From contig JBFHJN010000041.1 in assembly GCA_041595875.1 (NCBI GenBank), positions 1 through 23,674 on the forward strand: DNA of 23,674 bases. Reading direction: 5' to 3'. The position numbers and the translations under genes are program-made. This document shows, one piece after another, positions 1 through 8,148 of this stretch. Source of the stretch: UBA2279 sp041595875 (GTDB lineage Bacteria > Actinomycetota > Coriobacteriia > Anaerosomatales > Anaerosomataceae). The notes below the pieces were generated by a model that saw only the letters and a list, made by a program, of their open reading frames with translations, was not told where the DNA came from and made no database searches. How positions within the stretch are numbered: position 1 is the stretch's first letter; every line of letters begins with the position of its first letter.

Positions 1-1850
1 ACGCCCAGCTTCTCGAGGTCATCGGGGGTCATCGCGGCAAGGCCCTTCTCGGCGCGCAGGTCGTTGATGACCTTGAGGACCGCCTGGTCCACGGCCAGGA
101 TCTTGCCGCCCATCTCGGCGCCGATCGCCTGCTCGGGCGCCTTGGGGTCCTTCAGATTGGGGATGCTCGTGCGCGCGGTCTCACTGAGGATGCGCTTGAT
201 GTCGCCTGCGCTGAGCTTGGGGTTGAGCGACTTCAGGATGGCGGCCGCTGCGGTCACATGCGGCGCGGCAAAGCTGCTGCCGTCCTGCATCTCGGCACCG
301 CCGGCCCCTTTGAGGCCCACCACAGAGTCGCTTCCCGGCGCGCCCATGGTGATCTCGTAGTCGTCGCTGGCCTTGTCGGCGTAGTCCGCCGTCTTGCCGT
401 CTTTGTCCAGCGCGCCCACGGTGATCATGTTGTCCAGCGCCAATCCGCTGGGATAGCGCTTGGAGCCATCCATGACGTTGCCGCCGTTGCCGCCCGAGCA
501 CACGAAGAGCACGTCGGGGTGATCGGTCGCCATTTTCGTGAAGAAGCGCTTGAAGGTCTCCACGTCTTTGGGGTCAGCGTTGCTGTTGCCCCACGAGCAG
601 TTGATGACCTTCGCGCCCTTCTCGATCTGCTTGGTGATCGCCACGAGCGAGCCTATCGAGTACGACTTGCCGTCGTACCAGACCTGTTTGGTGGGGTCGT
701 TCGGATCGGGTGTGGTGGTAGTGTCGCCGTACTTGCCGCCGAACTGGTTGATCATGGAGATGGTGAGGTTCTCGCCGAGAGGACCGGCGATCCCTGAGGG
801 TCCGCCGTTGTCCGGGTTGCCGCCGATGATGGTGCTCACCGCGGTGCCGTGGCTACCGGCTTCGTTCGTCGAGCCGTTCTTGCGTATCTCGGCAGTCGCC
901 AATTCGCCTGCTTCTTCATCGGGGAACTCGACGTTGATGTTGCCCTCGAACTCGTTCTCGGCACCCTCGCCGGGCATGTAGATGCCGTCATCGACGACGC
1001 CGACCTTCACCTTGTTGAGGTCGACGCCGGAGCCTTTGATGTAGGTCCACGCCTTGTCGACGCCCACGGCCTTGTAGCCGTCACCGGCGCCGCCTGCGTA
1101 GACCGGGTCGTCGTAGGGGCTCTGCCGCACACCCCAGATCTCGGCGTCTGAGTACACCTGGGAGACCGGGTACGCGTAGTCGACCTTGGCATCCGCCTCG
1201 GCGTTCGTGATCGCTGCAACCAGGTCGTCCTCGGTCGTCCCGGTGAACTCCACCTGGTAGAGGTTGACGTACTCGACCTCGCCCACCACCGCTCCGCCCA
1301 GTGCGTCGGCGGTCTTCTCGGCGTCTTTCCGAGACGAGCTGTCCACCATCACCACGCAGATCTGGTTGGCGGGCACCTCGCCCCACTGCGAGGTCTCGAT
1401 GAGCGAGTCGCGGCTTGGCACCGACGATTCAAGCGCGCCCATCTCAGGGCCGCTGTCGCCGCCCAGCGCGCCTCCGCCGCCCAGGAGAGCCCAGGCGCCG
1501 ATGCCGCCGCCCACCAGCACGACCGCTGCGACGATCGCCGCGACCAGCAGGCCGCGCTTCTTGCGTGGAGGTGCGGACGCCGGCTGCACGGGAGCGGCCT
1601 GCGGTGCGGCTTGCGGGACGGGCGCCGCCTGCGGCTGAGGAGCCACCGGAGCGCTGAACAGCCCGGGCACGTTCTGTGCGGGGACCCAGCCCTCAAGCGA
1701 CGGATGCCATACGGGGTCGAGCGCAGTGACGCGTCCTTCTCGGACATAGGTGACCAGCTGTTCCCAGGTGTAGGGACCGCCCTGCCAGCCGCTGGGATCG
1801 TTCACCTTACGTACCTGCCAGCCGCTCCCGGTGTTCGAGCTTTCAGTCAT
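1..1850 (-). CDS. GYF_2-domain, membrane-anchored subtilisin-like (S8) serine protease, C-terminus cut by window edge
   Basis: The frame is open from ATG at 1850 to the window edge, giving 616 complete codons with the C-terminus missing. Residues about 10-65 form a GYF_2-type domain (GGPYTWEQL, DPVWHPSLEGW, VPGLF). A Pro/Ala/Gln linker follows, then RKKR and one hydrophobic membrane segment at about 97-125, so the catalytic part should lie outside the cell. All three S8 catalytic residues are present: Asp287 in VVDDGI, His334 in GSHGTA and Ser526 in GSSFAAPHV, with an oxyanion-type Asn in NCSWGNS between them. An I9-like inhibitor/propeptide segment probably spans about 150-235 (inference). 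The start follows GGGGAGG by a few bases. The family degrades exported proteins or peptides; the substrate here is unknown. The N-terminal GYF_2 domain presumably stays cytoplasmic. Confidence 0.9.
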   Translation of the reverse strand, partial: MTESSNTGSGWQVRKVNDPSGWQGGPYTWEQLVTYVREGRVTALDPVWHPSLEGWVPAQNVPGLFSAPVAPQPQAAPVPQAAPQAAPVQPASAPPRKKRGLLVAAIVAAVVLVGGGIGAWALLGGGGALGGDSGPEMGALESSVPSRDSLIETSQWGEVPANQICVVMVDSSSRKDAEKTADALGGAVVGEVEYVNLYQVEFTGTTEDDLVAAITNAEADAKVDYAYPVSQVYSDAEIWGVRQSPYDDPVYAGGAGDGYKAVGVDKAWTYIKGSGVDLNKVKVGVVDDGIYMPGEGAENEFEGNINVEFPDEEAGELATAEIRKNGSTNEAGSHGTAVSTIIGGNPDNGGPSGIAGPLGENLTISMINQFGGKYGDTTTTPDPNDPTKQVWYDGKSYSIGSLVAITKQIEKGAKVINCSWGNSNADPKDVETFKRFFTKMATDHPDVLFVCSGGNGGNVMDGSKRYPSGLALDNMITVGALDKDGKTADYADKASDDYEITMGAPGSDSVVGLKGAGGAEMQDGSSFAAPHVTAAAAILKSLNPKLSAGDIKRILSETARTSIPNLKDPKAPEQAIGAEMGGKILAVDQAVLKVINDLRAEKGLAAMTPDDLEKLG

Positions 1851-1899
1851 TGCCGCCTCCCCTGGCGAGTCCCCGCGCGCCTCCCGCGCTTGGGCTCAT

Positions 1900-1926
1900 C
1901 CTATAGGGAGGCGACGTTGTGCTCAA
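1900..1926 (-). promoter_or_regulatory. Possible promoter for the S8 protease gene
   Basis: On the minus strand a TATAGG -10-like hexamer (1900-1905) lies 15 nt from a TTGAGC -35-like hexamer (1921-1926), about 50 nt before the start codon. The spacer is shorter than ideal, so this is only a candidate. Confidence 0.25.
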
Positions 1927-2071
1927 GGCGAGCGCGGGCCGGGCTCTTCTCGTCCGCAAGCCGCAGGTGCTGGGTATGCACTTCACACGGGGCGGTCACA
2001 CAGGACTTGCGGGAGGCATTTCCTGCTGGAGCCGCTCATCTCTTCAGGCGGATCCAAGGGGGGGGAACACA

Positions 2072-3181
2072 GTGAGAAAGCGGATGTTCGTGTATGTGTT
2101 GGTGCTGGTTCTGAGTGTGCCGATGGTGGCCGTGGCGCGCGCCGGAGCAGGTGGCGGCGGTGGTGGCAGTGGAGGCGTGGTGGTCACGCCGGTCCCGGTG
2201 CCGATCGAGGAGCCGGTCGTCGAGGACGGGCCCGATGAGGACTCCGATCGTCCGGATTGGGCGGGACGGGACGGGACAGGTGACACCCCGGGACGCACCA
2301 ACGACGAGCCCGGGATTGCGATGGGCGATCTCTACGGCGATCTCTACATCATCCTGCGTGACATCAACGGCGAGCCGATCCTCTCGGCGGAAGGCTTCGT
2401 ACAGCCCATCGATGTGAACGGCGAGCTGATCCCGCTGGACGCGGAGGGCGCGATACAGGAAGGCTACTCGGAGCTGGCCCAGGAAGTGGAGTTTGGCAGG
2501 CTCAATCTGGTGAGGGCGCCAAACGAGGTCATCGACCAGGCGTATGAAGAAGCGCTTGGCGCGATCAATGGTGCAAGCAATATCGGCCTGGATCCCGCGG
2601 GACGCCTGCTGCTGACTTCGGAAAGCGGCGTGAAGGCCATCGACTCACCGCGCGAGAACCTGGCGCTCTACCGTGAGCTCATGCTCAACGGCTACCTGCC
2701 TGGCGTCACGCCGGGCAAGTTCGGCAACGGGCTCGCTCACCTGGGCGAAGGCTCTCCGGTCCTCTGGGAGAAAGCCGACCTTGACCGCGCGGCCTCGTTC
2801 CTTGCTGCAGCTGCCGATAAGGGCGGGTTCATCTCGGTGGACAAGGTTGTCTACGTCAACAGCTTCCTTGGCATCAACACCGTTGAGGCCGGGTATTTCG
2901 ACTTCGTGACGTTCGCGGGACTTGGCTACACCTACCAGCGTGCCAACGCCTACAACGGAGTCACGGCAACGCTGCTTCAGCCCGTGCTCTCGAGCGATCC
3001 GGGCAACGGGATGGGTGAGGACTACTTTGTGATCCGCAACGGTGTGAACATCTACGACAAAGTGTTCTCCGGCGCCGACTACGGTCCGAGCGAAGCGGGT
3101 GTTGCGGGCTTCGTGCAGGCGTCCGACGACGCGCTCAAGACCGTCACGTATATACATAACTGGGAAGTTCCCGAGTACTAG
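2072..3181 (+). CDS. Exported protein of unknown function
   Basis: A 369-residue product from GTG at 2072, chosen because a G-rich ribosome site (AAGGGGGGGG) ends about 6 nt upstream. The frame is open further upstream, to 1919, but that part has no matching site and would bury the signal peptide. Residues 1-27 look like a signal peptide: RKR, a hydrophobic core, then VARA. A Gly-rich and Pro/Glu/Asp-rich low-complexity linker runs to about residue 75. The rest is a single globular region with conserved-looking segments such as GDLYGDLYIILRD, QPIDVNGELIPLDAEG, LDPAGRLLL and IDSPRENLALY. I recall similar strings in bacterial hypothetical proteins but know no function for them. No cysteine, catalytic motif or anchor is visible. 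It converges on the GerMN lipoprotein gene with only 9 nt between them. Confidence 0.8.
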   Translation: MRKRMFVYVLVLVLSVPMVAVARAGAGGGGGGSGGVVVTPVPVPIEEPVVEDGPDEDSDRPDWAGRDGTGDTPGRTNDEPGIAMGDLYGDLYIILRDINGEPILSAEGFVQPIDVNGELIPLDAEGAIQEGYSELAQEVEFGRLNLVRAPNEVIDQAYEEALGAINGASNIGLDPAGRLLLTSESGVKAIDSPRENLALYRELMLNGYLPGVTPGKFGNGLAHLGEGSPVLWEKADLDRAASFLAAAADKGGFISVDKVVYVNSFLGINTVEAGYFDFVTFAGLGYTYQRANAYNGVTATLLQPVLSSDPGNGMGEDYFVIRNGVNIYDKVFSGADYGPSEAGVAGFVQASDDALKTVTYIHNWEVPEY

Positions 3182-3190
3182 GCCGAGGAC

Positions 3191-3835
3191 CTACGCGTCT
3201 ATAGGCAGCAGATCATAGTAGTCCTCGGGCGTCTGCGGCTCGTTGAGGATGAGTCCCTCGCTGCTGAAGACGTTCACCCTGGTTCCCTCCATGTAGAACT
3301 CCACGGAGTCCACCGTTGGGAACTGCGCCAGGGTGTAGACGACTTGAGCGACGCGTGCCGTCACCGAGAAGGTGCCGCCGCCGTCATCAAAGCTGTCCGA
3401 GAGGTCCACTTTGGCGACGCCGTCGGCGATCGTTAGACCCAGAAGCTCCGTGCCTTCAGGTATGACCGTGGCGATAGCGGGCCAGGTCTGCTGCTCGGCC
3501 GCGGTGGGGCCTTCCAGCAGCGCCTCCATGGTTGCCGAGGCGATGCCGACGCTGTAGGGGAGTGTGCGCTCCACGCCCAGCGAGTTCTCGCCGGCTTCGA
3601 CCCAGTACAGCCGCACCGTCATCTCGGTGGGAGGCTCCTCGTCGTCGGCGACGGGCTCGCTGGCGTCCGCGGGCTCCTCGGCGGTGGTCGTGTCGGTAGC
3701 GTCCGTGGACGTGACGGTGTCCTCGTCGGCGGGCGCGGGGTCGTCTTTCTTGCAGCCGCTAAGGGCGCCAAGCGTGAACACTAGCGCCAACACCAACGCG
3801 AGTGATACCAGGCGGGTCATTCGTGTGCGGTCCAT
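3191..3835 (-). CDS. GerMN-domain lipoprotein
   Basis: A 214-residue lipoprotein. The lipobox is LSGC with the lipidated Cys at position 28, after a hydrophobic signal segment. An acidic, Thr/Ala-rich linker runs to about residue 75. The remainder matches a GerMN (sporulation and spore germination) domain: a VRLYWVEAG strand, a LPYSVGIASATMEALLEGPT segment, IPEGTELLGLTIADGVAKVDLS, then VVYTLAQFPTVDSVEFYMEG. The ATG at 3835 is chosen because GGAGG lies about 5 nt upstream; an open extension to 3919 has no site. In actinobacteria GerMN domains occur in lipoproteins such as LpqB, so the domain does not imply sporulation. The role is probably extracytoplasmic, in the cell envelope. Confidence 0.88.
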   Translation of the reverse strand: MDRTRMTRLVSLALVLALVFTLGALSGCKKDDPAPADEDTVTSTDATDTTTAEEPADASEPVADDEEPPTEMTVRLYWVEAGENSLGVERTLPYSVGIASATMEALLEGPTAAEQQTWPAIATVIPEGTELLGLTIADGVAKVDLSDSFDDGGGTFSVTARVAQVVYTLAQFPTVDSVEFYMEGTRVNVFSSEGLILNEPQTPEDYYDLLPIDA

Positions 3836-4111
3836 CTCGGCCTCCGATGTTGGATGACGACATGCCGGTCGCTGTCCTGTTGTAGACGTCCTACCCTCTA
3901 TGATGCGCGTTGATCGCAAAAGGTTCCAGCCAGGCCGGACGGCGGCCTGTCTTGCCCGGACTGGCGCGAAACGCGCGCGTCAGGCATACTAGCGCAGCGT
4001 CCCCCCAATGCGTGGAGGACGCTGTGCGTGCCGTACACGGTAGTCGGTGCGCCCGGTCCGGGAGCGGCGGCAAGGGTCCGCGGGACCGAACATTTCGGGG
4101 AGTTGCATCGC

Positions 4112-5401
4112 ATGGCCGGCATCGTGCTCGTCGGCGCCCAGTGGGGCGACGAAGGCAAGGGCAAGATCACCGACCTCATCGCGGATGACATGGACTATGT
4201 CGTTCGCTTCCAGGGCGGGAACAACGCGGGTCACACAGTCATCCATGGTGGCCGCACACTCAAGCTCCACCTGATTCCCTCGGGAATCATGTATCCGCAC
4301 ATCACGCCGGTCATCGGCAACGGATGTGTCATCGACCCCAAGGTGCTGCTGGAGGAGATGGATCGCCTCGAAGCGGACGGGCTGTCAACGCACCGCCTGC
4401 TCATCAGCTGTAACGCGCACCTCATCATGCCGTATCACCGGGACCTCGACGGCGCCAGCGAGCGACGTCTGGGCAATCTGGAGATCGGCACTACGCGCCG
4501 CGGCATCGGCCCTGCGTATCAGGACAAGGCGTCGCGCATGGGTCTGCGAGTGCAAGACCTCACCGATCCGCACATCTTCCGCAAGAAACTCGAGGCCGCG
4601 CTGCCCGAGAAGAACGACATGCTTGAGAAGATCTACGGGCTGCCCACCTACACCGTGGATCAGATCGCCGAGGAGTACCTTGCGTACGCCGAACGCATCA
4701 AGCCGCATATCGCCGAGACGTACTCGCTCATCAACCGTGCACTGCGCGCGGACCAGTGGGTGCTGTTCGAGGGAGCGCAGGGTACGCTGCTGGACCTCGA
4801 TCACGGGACCTACCCGTTCGTGACTTCGAGCTCGCCTACGGCCGGCGGCGCTTGCACCGGCGCAGGCGTAGGACCCAGGTCGATCGACCGCGTGCTTGGC
4901 ATCGCCAAGGCATACATCACGCGTGTCGGCTCCGGCCCGTTCCCCACCGAGCTGCACGACGAGACCGGCGACCTGCTGACCAAGGTGGGCGGGGAGTACG
5001 GCACCACCACCGGCCGTCAGCGTCGCTGTGGCTGGTACGACGGTGTCATCGTCCGCTATGCGGTGCAGGTCAACGGCCTGACCGACCTCGTCATCACCAA
5101 GATGGATGTCCTCTCGGCGGTAGACACCATCAAGGTGTGCGTCGCCTATGAGTACAACGGCAAGCGCTACAACGACCTGCCGTGCCACCAGACGGCCTTC
5201 CACCACGCCAAGCCCATCTACGAGGAGCTGCCTGGCTGGAAGACCGACATCACGCACTGCCGTACCTTTGAAGAACTGCCCAAGGAGGCGCGTGACTACA
5301 TCGCGTTCATCGAGGACCTGGCCGAGGTGCCGGTTGCGATGATCGCCGTGGGCCCGAGTCGTGAGCAGACGATCATGCGCCGCTGGGAAGGTCGCCCGTA
5401 G
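4112..5401 (+). CDS. purA: Adenylosuccinate synthetase
   Basis: A 429-residue enzyme, the usual family length. It joins IMP and aspartate using GTP to form adenylosuccinate, the first committed step from IMP to AMP, in the cytoplasm. The N-terminus MAGIVLVGAQWGDEGKGK carries the P-loop with the catalytic Asp, and NNAGHT carries the catalytic His. GTTRRGIGPAYQDK, GAQGTLLDLDHGTYPFVTSS and TTGRQRRCGWYD are also intact. The frame extends upstream to 4028, but only the ATG at 4112 gives the canonical N-terminus; GGGGAG lies about 10 nt before it. The gene is followed by a strong hairpin, so it is probably transcribed separately from the purD-purE run, although both serve purine synthesis. Confidence 0.97.
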   Translation: MAGIVLVGAQWGDEGKGKITDLIADDMDYVVRFQGGNNAGHTVIHGGRTLKLHLIPSGIMYPHITPVIGNGCVIDPKVLLEEMDRLEADGLSTHRLLISCNAHLIMPYHRDLDGASERRLGNLEIGTTRRGIGPAYQDKASRMGLRVQDLTDPHIFRKKLEAALPEKNDMLEKIYGLPTYTVDQIAEEYLAYAERIKPHIAETYSLINRALRADQWVLFEGAQGTLLDLDHGTYPFVTSSSPTAGGACTGAGVGPRSIDRVLGIAKAYITRVGSGPFPTELHDETGDLLTKVGGEYGTTTGRQRRCGWYDGVIVRYAVQVNGLTDLVITKMDVLSAVDTIKVCVAYEYNGKRYNDLPCHQTAFHHAKPIYEELPGWKTDITHCRTFEELPKEARDYIAFIEDLAEVPVAMIAVGPSREQTIMRRWEGRP

Positions 5402-5432
5402 GCGATTACGGCAACCCATAGCTTTCTGTACT

Positions 5433-5468
5433 AGAAGCCGCCTTAGTCCTAAAGGACAGGCGGCTTCT
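5433..5468 (+). terminator. Hairpin terminator after purA
   Basis: AGAAGCCGCCT (5433-5443) pairs perfectly with AGGCGGCTTCT (5458-5468). Inside it GTCCT pairs with AGGAC around a short AA loop, making one long, nearly continuous stem. The downstream tract is only moderately T-rich (TTGCCGATTATT). It lies 32 nt after the purA stop. Confidence 0.75.
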
Positions 5469-5506
5469 TGCCGATTATTAGCGGTAGAAGGACAGGATAA
5501 TCGGCA
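5469..5506. repeat. 10-bp perfect inverted repeat overlapping a -10-like element
   Basis: TGCCGATTAT (5469-5478) and ATAATCGGCA (5497-5506) are exact inverted copies 18 nt apart, directly after the purA hairpin. GATAAT (5496-5501), a good -10 hexamer, overlaps the right arm and lies about 80 nt before the regulator gene. It could be a second RNA hairpin or an operator over the promoter of the next gene. Confidence 0.5.
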
Positions 5507-5579
5507 GGATTGAGCCGCCCAACGGTTACACGCTGAAAGGGTGTTCTCCGGAGGACGACCCACTAAGGTGGTGTCGGCA

Positions 5580-6242
5580 GTGGATACGATCATCGTACTG
5601 CTCTTAGGAGCCCAGCGAGCCAGCCTACAGGCGTTGGCAAAGTCACTGGATAGCCAGACGGGTCTCACTTCGGCGGACGTGCTCACGAACACCTCGGAGA
5701 TCGCTACCTCCATCCGAAAGCACCACGCCGCAGTGCTCCTCATCGAGGGCGGTCTTCTTGCCAACGACCCCGCCTGCACGCCGGTTGTCGATGCGATCGC
5801 CGCCGACCCGGAAGTGCGCGTCATCATCATGGGCGGGAGTCAGGACGTCGCGACCTGGGCCCTGTGCGAGGGGGCGTGCGGCTTTGTCCCCGACGACGCA
5901 CACCTTGAAGACGTTGTCTCTGCGATACGGGACTCCGTGAGCGATGGCGTGGCATTGCTGCCGGCGATGCAGCTGGTGCTGTTGAAGCGCTTCCAAGAGG
6001 TAGGTCCCGGCTGGACGCGGGGCGGTCAGGCCGCCTCCGGACTCCTTACGGGGCGCGAGATGGAGATCGTCCGTCTGATCGCCGACGGCGGCACCAACAG
6101 CAGTGTGGCCATGCGGTGCGGGATCTCCGAGAGCACGGTCAAAAACCACCTGGCCAACATATTCCGCAAGCTTGGCGCTTGTAGCCGGAGTCAGATGGTG
6201 GCCGAGGCGTTCCGCCACGGACTGCTCGATCGAGGTGAGTGA
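5580..6242 (+). CDS. NarL/LuxR-type regulator with a degenerate receiver domain
   Basis: A 220-residue DNA-binding regulator. The C-terminal part, about residues 150-215, is a clear LuxR helix-turn-helix (LLTGREMEIVRLIADG, then SESTVKNHLANIFRKLGA). The N-terminal part, about 2-120, has the strand order of a response-regulator receiver but not its chemistry. The acidic pair after strand 1 is absent (IIVLLLGAQ), the phospho-acceptor position reads LLIEGGL with Glu56 instead of Asp, and the invariant Lys is replaced in GFVPDD. It therefore probably acts without phosphorylation. GTG at 5580 is chosen because TAAGGTGGTG (5564-5573), one base from the ideal ribosome site, ends 6 nt upstream. Earlier in-frame GTGs at 5541, 5568 and 5571 are possible. 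No histidine kinase lies nearby. Targets are unknown. Confidence 0.85.
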   Translation: MDTIIVLLLGAQRASLQALAKSLDSQTGLTSADVLTNTSEIATSIRKHHAAVLLIEGGLLANDPACTPVVDAIAADPEVRVIIMGGSQDVATWALCEGACGFVPDDAHLEDVVSAIRDSVSDGVALLPAMQLVLLKRFQEVGPGWTRGGQAASGLLTGREMEIVRLIADGGTNSSVAMRCGISESTVKNHLANIFRKLGACSRSQMVAEAFRHGLLDRGE

Positions 6243-6418
6243 CGTGTTCACGTTGGGGACGTCTCCGTTCGGCGGATTGCCCAAAAGTACTATACATCCG
6301 GCGGTACCGGTGCCTGTTCGTTCCATTGCCGCAGCGACGGTTAACGCGCATAAAGAAACAGGCTCTGGGCCGGATCGATGCCCTTCGACCCCGCTTTCCC
6401 CCCACTCGGGAGCTTCTG

Positions 6419-6757
6419 ATGCATGACTCGGGCTCGCTCATAACCGTGGTTCCTCTGATGCGTGCAGACGCCGCGTCACTGAGTGAGCTGCGCTGCGCGA
6501 TAGCCGCGACATTGGCTACGCCCGCACCCCGCATACTCGTGGACCTCAGTGCGCTCGATGTCATCGACGGTCCCATCCTGGCTGCCATCTTCATAGCCTC
6601 CAAAGAGATGCCGGAGGAGGGCAGGTTCGCCGTCCTTGCCTCTCAGAAGGTGATGGACATCATCGAAGAGTGGTCCCTGAACACGTTCTGGGACTGTTTC
6701 ACTGACAGGGCGCTGGCTGAGGCGCATCTTCTGACCGGCACACACACCCTGCACTAG
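6419..6757 (+). CDS. Small STAS-domain protein (anti-sigma-factor-antagonist-like) without the phosphoserine
   Basis: A 112-residue single-domain protein. The pattern ITVVPLMRADAASLSELRCAI, then ILVDLSALDVIDGPILAAIFIASK, then FAVLASQKVMDIIEEWSLNTFWDCF, fits a STAS fold. In SpoIIAA/RsbV the loop reads D-S-S-G-L with a phosphorylatable Ser. Here it reads Asp50-Gly-Pro-Ile-Leu, so no phosphoserine is available. The ATG at 6419 is chosen for CGGGAG 7 nt upstream and because the domain begins there; the frame is open back to 6239 but that stretch looks non-coding. It follows the LuxR-type regulator on the same strand after a 176-nt gap, so co-function is plausible but unproven. The partner protein is unknown; no anti-sigma kinase is in the window. 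Confidence 0.72.
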   Translation: MHDSGSLITVVPLMRADAASLSELRCAIAATLATPAPRILVDLSALDVIDGPILAAIFIASKEMPEEGRFAVLASQKVMDIIEEWSLNTFWDCFTDRALAEAHLLTGTHTLH

Positions 6758-6801
6758 GGGACGTCCCGCGTGTCGTTGTTGGGGGCGGGACTCGCTGAGT
6801 C

Positions 6802-6810
6802 TGCTACTAT
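6802..6810 (+). promoter_or_regulatory. Candidate extended -10 promoter element for purD
   Basis: TG-C-TACTAT fits an extended -10 element (TGnTATAAT type) 55 nt before the purD start. No good -35 hexamer lies at the usual distance; TTGGGG at 6779-6784 is 20 nt away. A short CCCCGA/TCGGGG hairpin (6829-6842) lies in the leader. Confidence 0.4.
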
Positions 6811-6864
6811 TCTGCTACCGGCAGATTGCCCCGATTCGGGGTTCCCAACCCTAAGGATGTCGCT

Positions 6865-8145
6865 ATGCGTGTGCTCGTCATCGGCGGAGGTGGCCGCGAA
6901 CATGCGATCATCGACGCGCTTTCTCGCTCCTCCAAAGTCACCGCGCTGTTCTGCGCTCCCGGCAACGGGGGGACGGCGCTCCAGGGAACCAACGTCAACA
7001 TAGAGCTGTTCGACCCCGTCTACATCGTCGAGTGGGCCGAGGCGAACGCTATCGATCTGGTAGTCGTCGGGCCTGAAGACCCGTTGGTGGTTGGCGCGGT
7101 CGACATCTGTCTCGCCTCGGGCATTCCGGCCTTCGGGCCAAAGGCCGCAGGTGCTCACATCGAGGGTTCGAAGTCTTTTGCCAAAGACCTGATGGCCAAA
7201 TACGACATCCCCACCGCCAAGTACGGCGTGTTCGACACGTCGGAGGAGGCCATGGAGTACCTGGATACCCTGATCGCCCCCGTGGTCGTCAAGGCCGACG
7301 GTCTGGCCGCGGGCAAAGGCGTCGTTGTGGCGACCGACCTCATCAAGGCGCGCGCGGCGGTCACCGAGTGTTTCGAGGGTCGTTACGGGGACGCCGGTCA
7401 GCGTGTGGTCATCGAGGAGTTCCTCCAAGGCCCCGAGTGCTCGCTGCTGGTCTTCACTGACGGCAAGACCGTGCTCCCTATGGTCCCCGCGCAGGACCAC
7501 AAGCGCGCCTACGACAACGACGAAGGCCCCAACACCGGCGGCATGGGCGTGTACTCGCCTGTCCCGGTCGTTGACGAGGCCACGCTCGCACAGATGACCG
7601 CCATCATGGAGCAGACGGTCGCTGCGTTCGTCTCGGAAGGGATCGACTACCGGGGCGTGCTGTACGGCGGGTTCATCCTGACCGATGACGGCCCCAAGGT
7701 GCTTGAGTACAACGCCCGCTTCGGCGATCCGGAGACCCAGGTCGTGCTGCCGCGTTTGAAGACCGATATCGTGGACGTCTTCATGGCATCTATCGAGCAG
7801 CGCCTTGATGAGCTCACGCTGGAGTGGAGCGATGACGCCGCGGTCAGCGTGGTTCTCGCATCCGGCGGATATCCCGACGTCTACGAAAAGGGCAAAGCCA
7901 TCAAGGGCATCGATGCCGCCGAGAGGATCGAGGGCGTCCGCGTCTACCATGCGGGCACGGTGCTTGCCAAGGACGGCACCGTGTTCACCAACGGCGGTCG
8001 CGTGCTCAACGTGACGGCTGTGGCACCCACGCTTGCCGAGGCGCGCTCGCGTGCCTATGAGGCCGTCGACCTCATCAGTTTCCAGGACATGCAGTACCGC
8101 ACCGACATCGGCCTCAAGGCGCTTCGCGCTCTCGGGGAGGCATAG
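6865..8145 (+). CDS. purD: Phosphoribosylamine-glycine ligase (GAR synthetase)
   Basis: A 426-residue ATP-grasp enzyme of normal length. It couples phosphoribosylamine and glycine using ATP, the second step of de novo purine synthesis. The N-terminus MRVLVIGGGGREHAI is canonical, and the ATP-grasp parts follow in order: KADGLAAGKGVVV (about 150), EEFLQGPECSLLVFTDG, AQDHKRAYDNDEGPNTGGMGVYSP and YNARFGDPETQVVLPRL. The ATG at 6865 is preceded by AAGGA with a 7-nt spacer; the open frame upstream from TTG 6826 adds no conserved sequence. The stop is only 3 nt before the radical SAM gene, whose ribosome site lies inside purD, so the two are almost certainly co-transcribed and coupled. Confidence 0.97.
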   Translation: MRVLVIGGGGREHAIIDALSRSSKVTALFCAPGNGGTALQGTNVNIELFDPVYIVEWAEANAIDLVVVGPEDPLVVGAVDICLASGIPAFGPKAAGAHIEGSKSFAKDLMAKYDIPTAKYGVFDTSEEAMEYLDTLIAPVVVKADGLAAGKGVVVATDLIKARAAVTECFEGRYGDAGQRVVIEEFLQGPECSLLVFTDGKTVLPMVPAQDHKRAYDNDEGPNTGGMGVYSPVPVVDEATLAQMTAIMEQTVAAFVSEGIDYRGVLYGGFILTDDGPKVLEYNARFGDPETQVVLPRLKTDIVDVFMASIEQRLDELTLEWSDDAAVSVVLASGGYPDVYEKGKAIKGIDAAERIEGVRVYHAGTVLAKDGTVFTNGGRVLNVTAVAPTLAEARSRAYEAVDLISFQDMQYRTDIGLKALRALGEA

Positions 8146-8148
8146 GTC

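Noticed and set aside
258..981. Plus-strand frames within the first kilobase
   Set aside because: They lie opposite the catalytic domain of the S8 protease, which has all three catalytic residues in the minus-strand frame.
3952..3990. TTGCCC and CATACT as a purA promoter
   Set aside because: The hexamers are about 27 nt apart, too far for a normal promoter; no better pair was found in the 276-nt gap before purA.
4385..5830. Long minus-strand frame opposite purA
   Set aside because: Shadow of purA; no conserved motif and it crosses the purA terminator.
6253..6296. TTGGGG and TATACA as a promoter for the STAS gene
   Set aside because: The spacing of about 32 nt is too long; TATACA alone is not enough.
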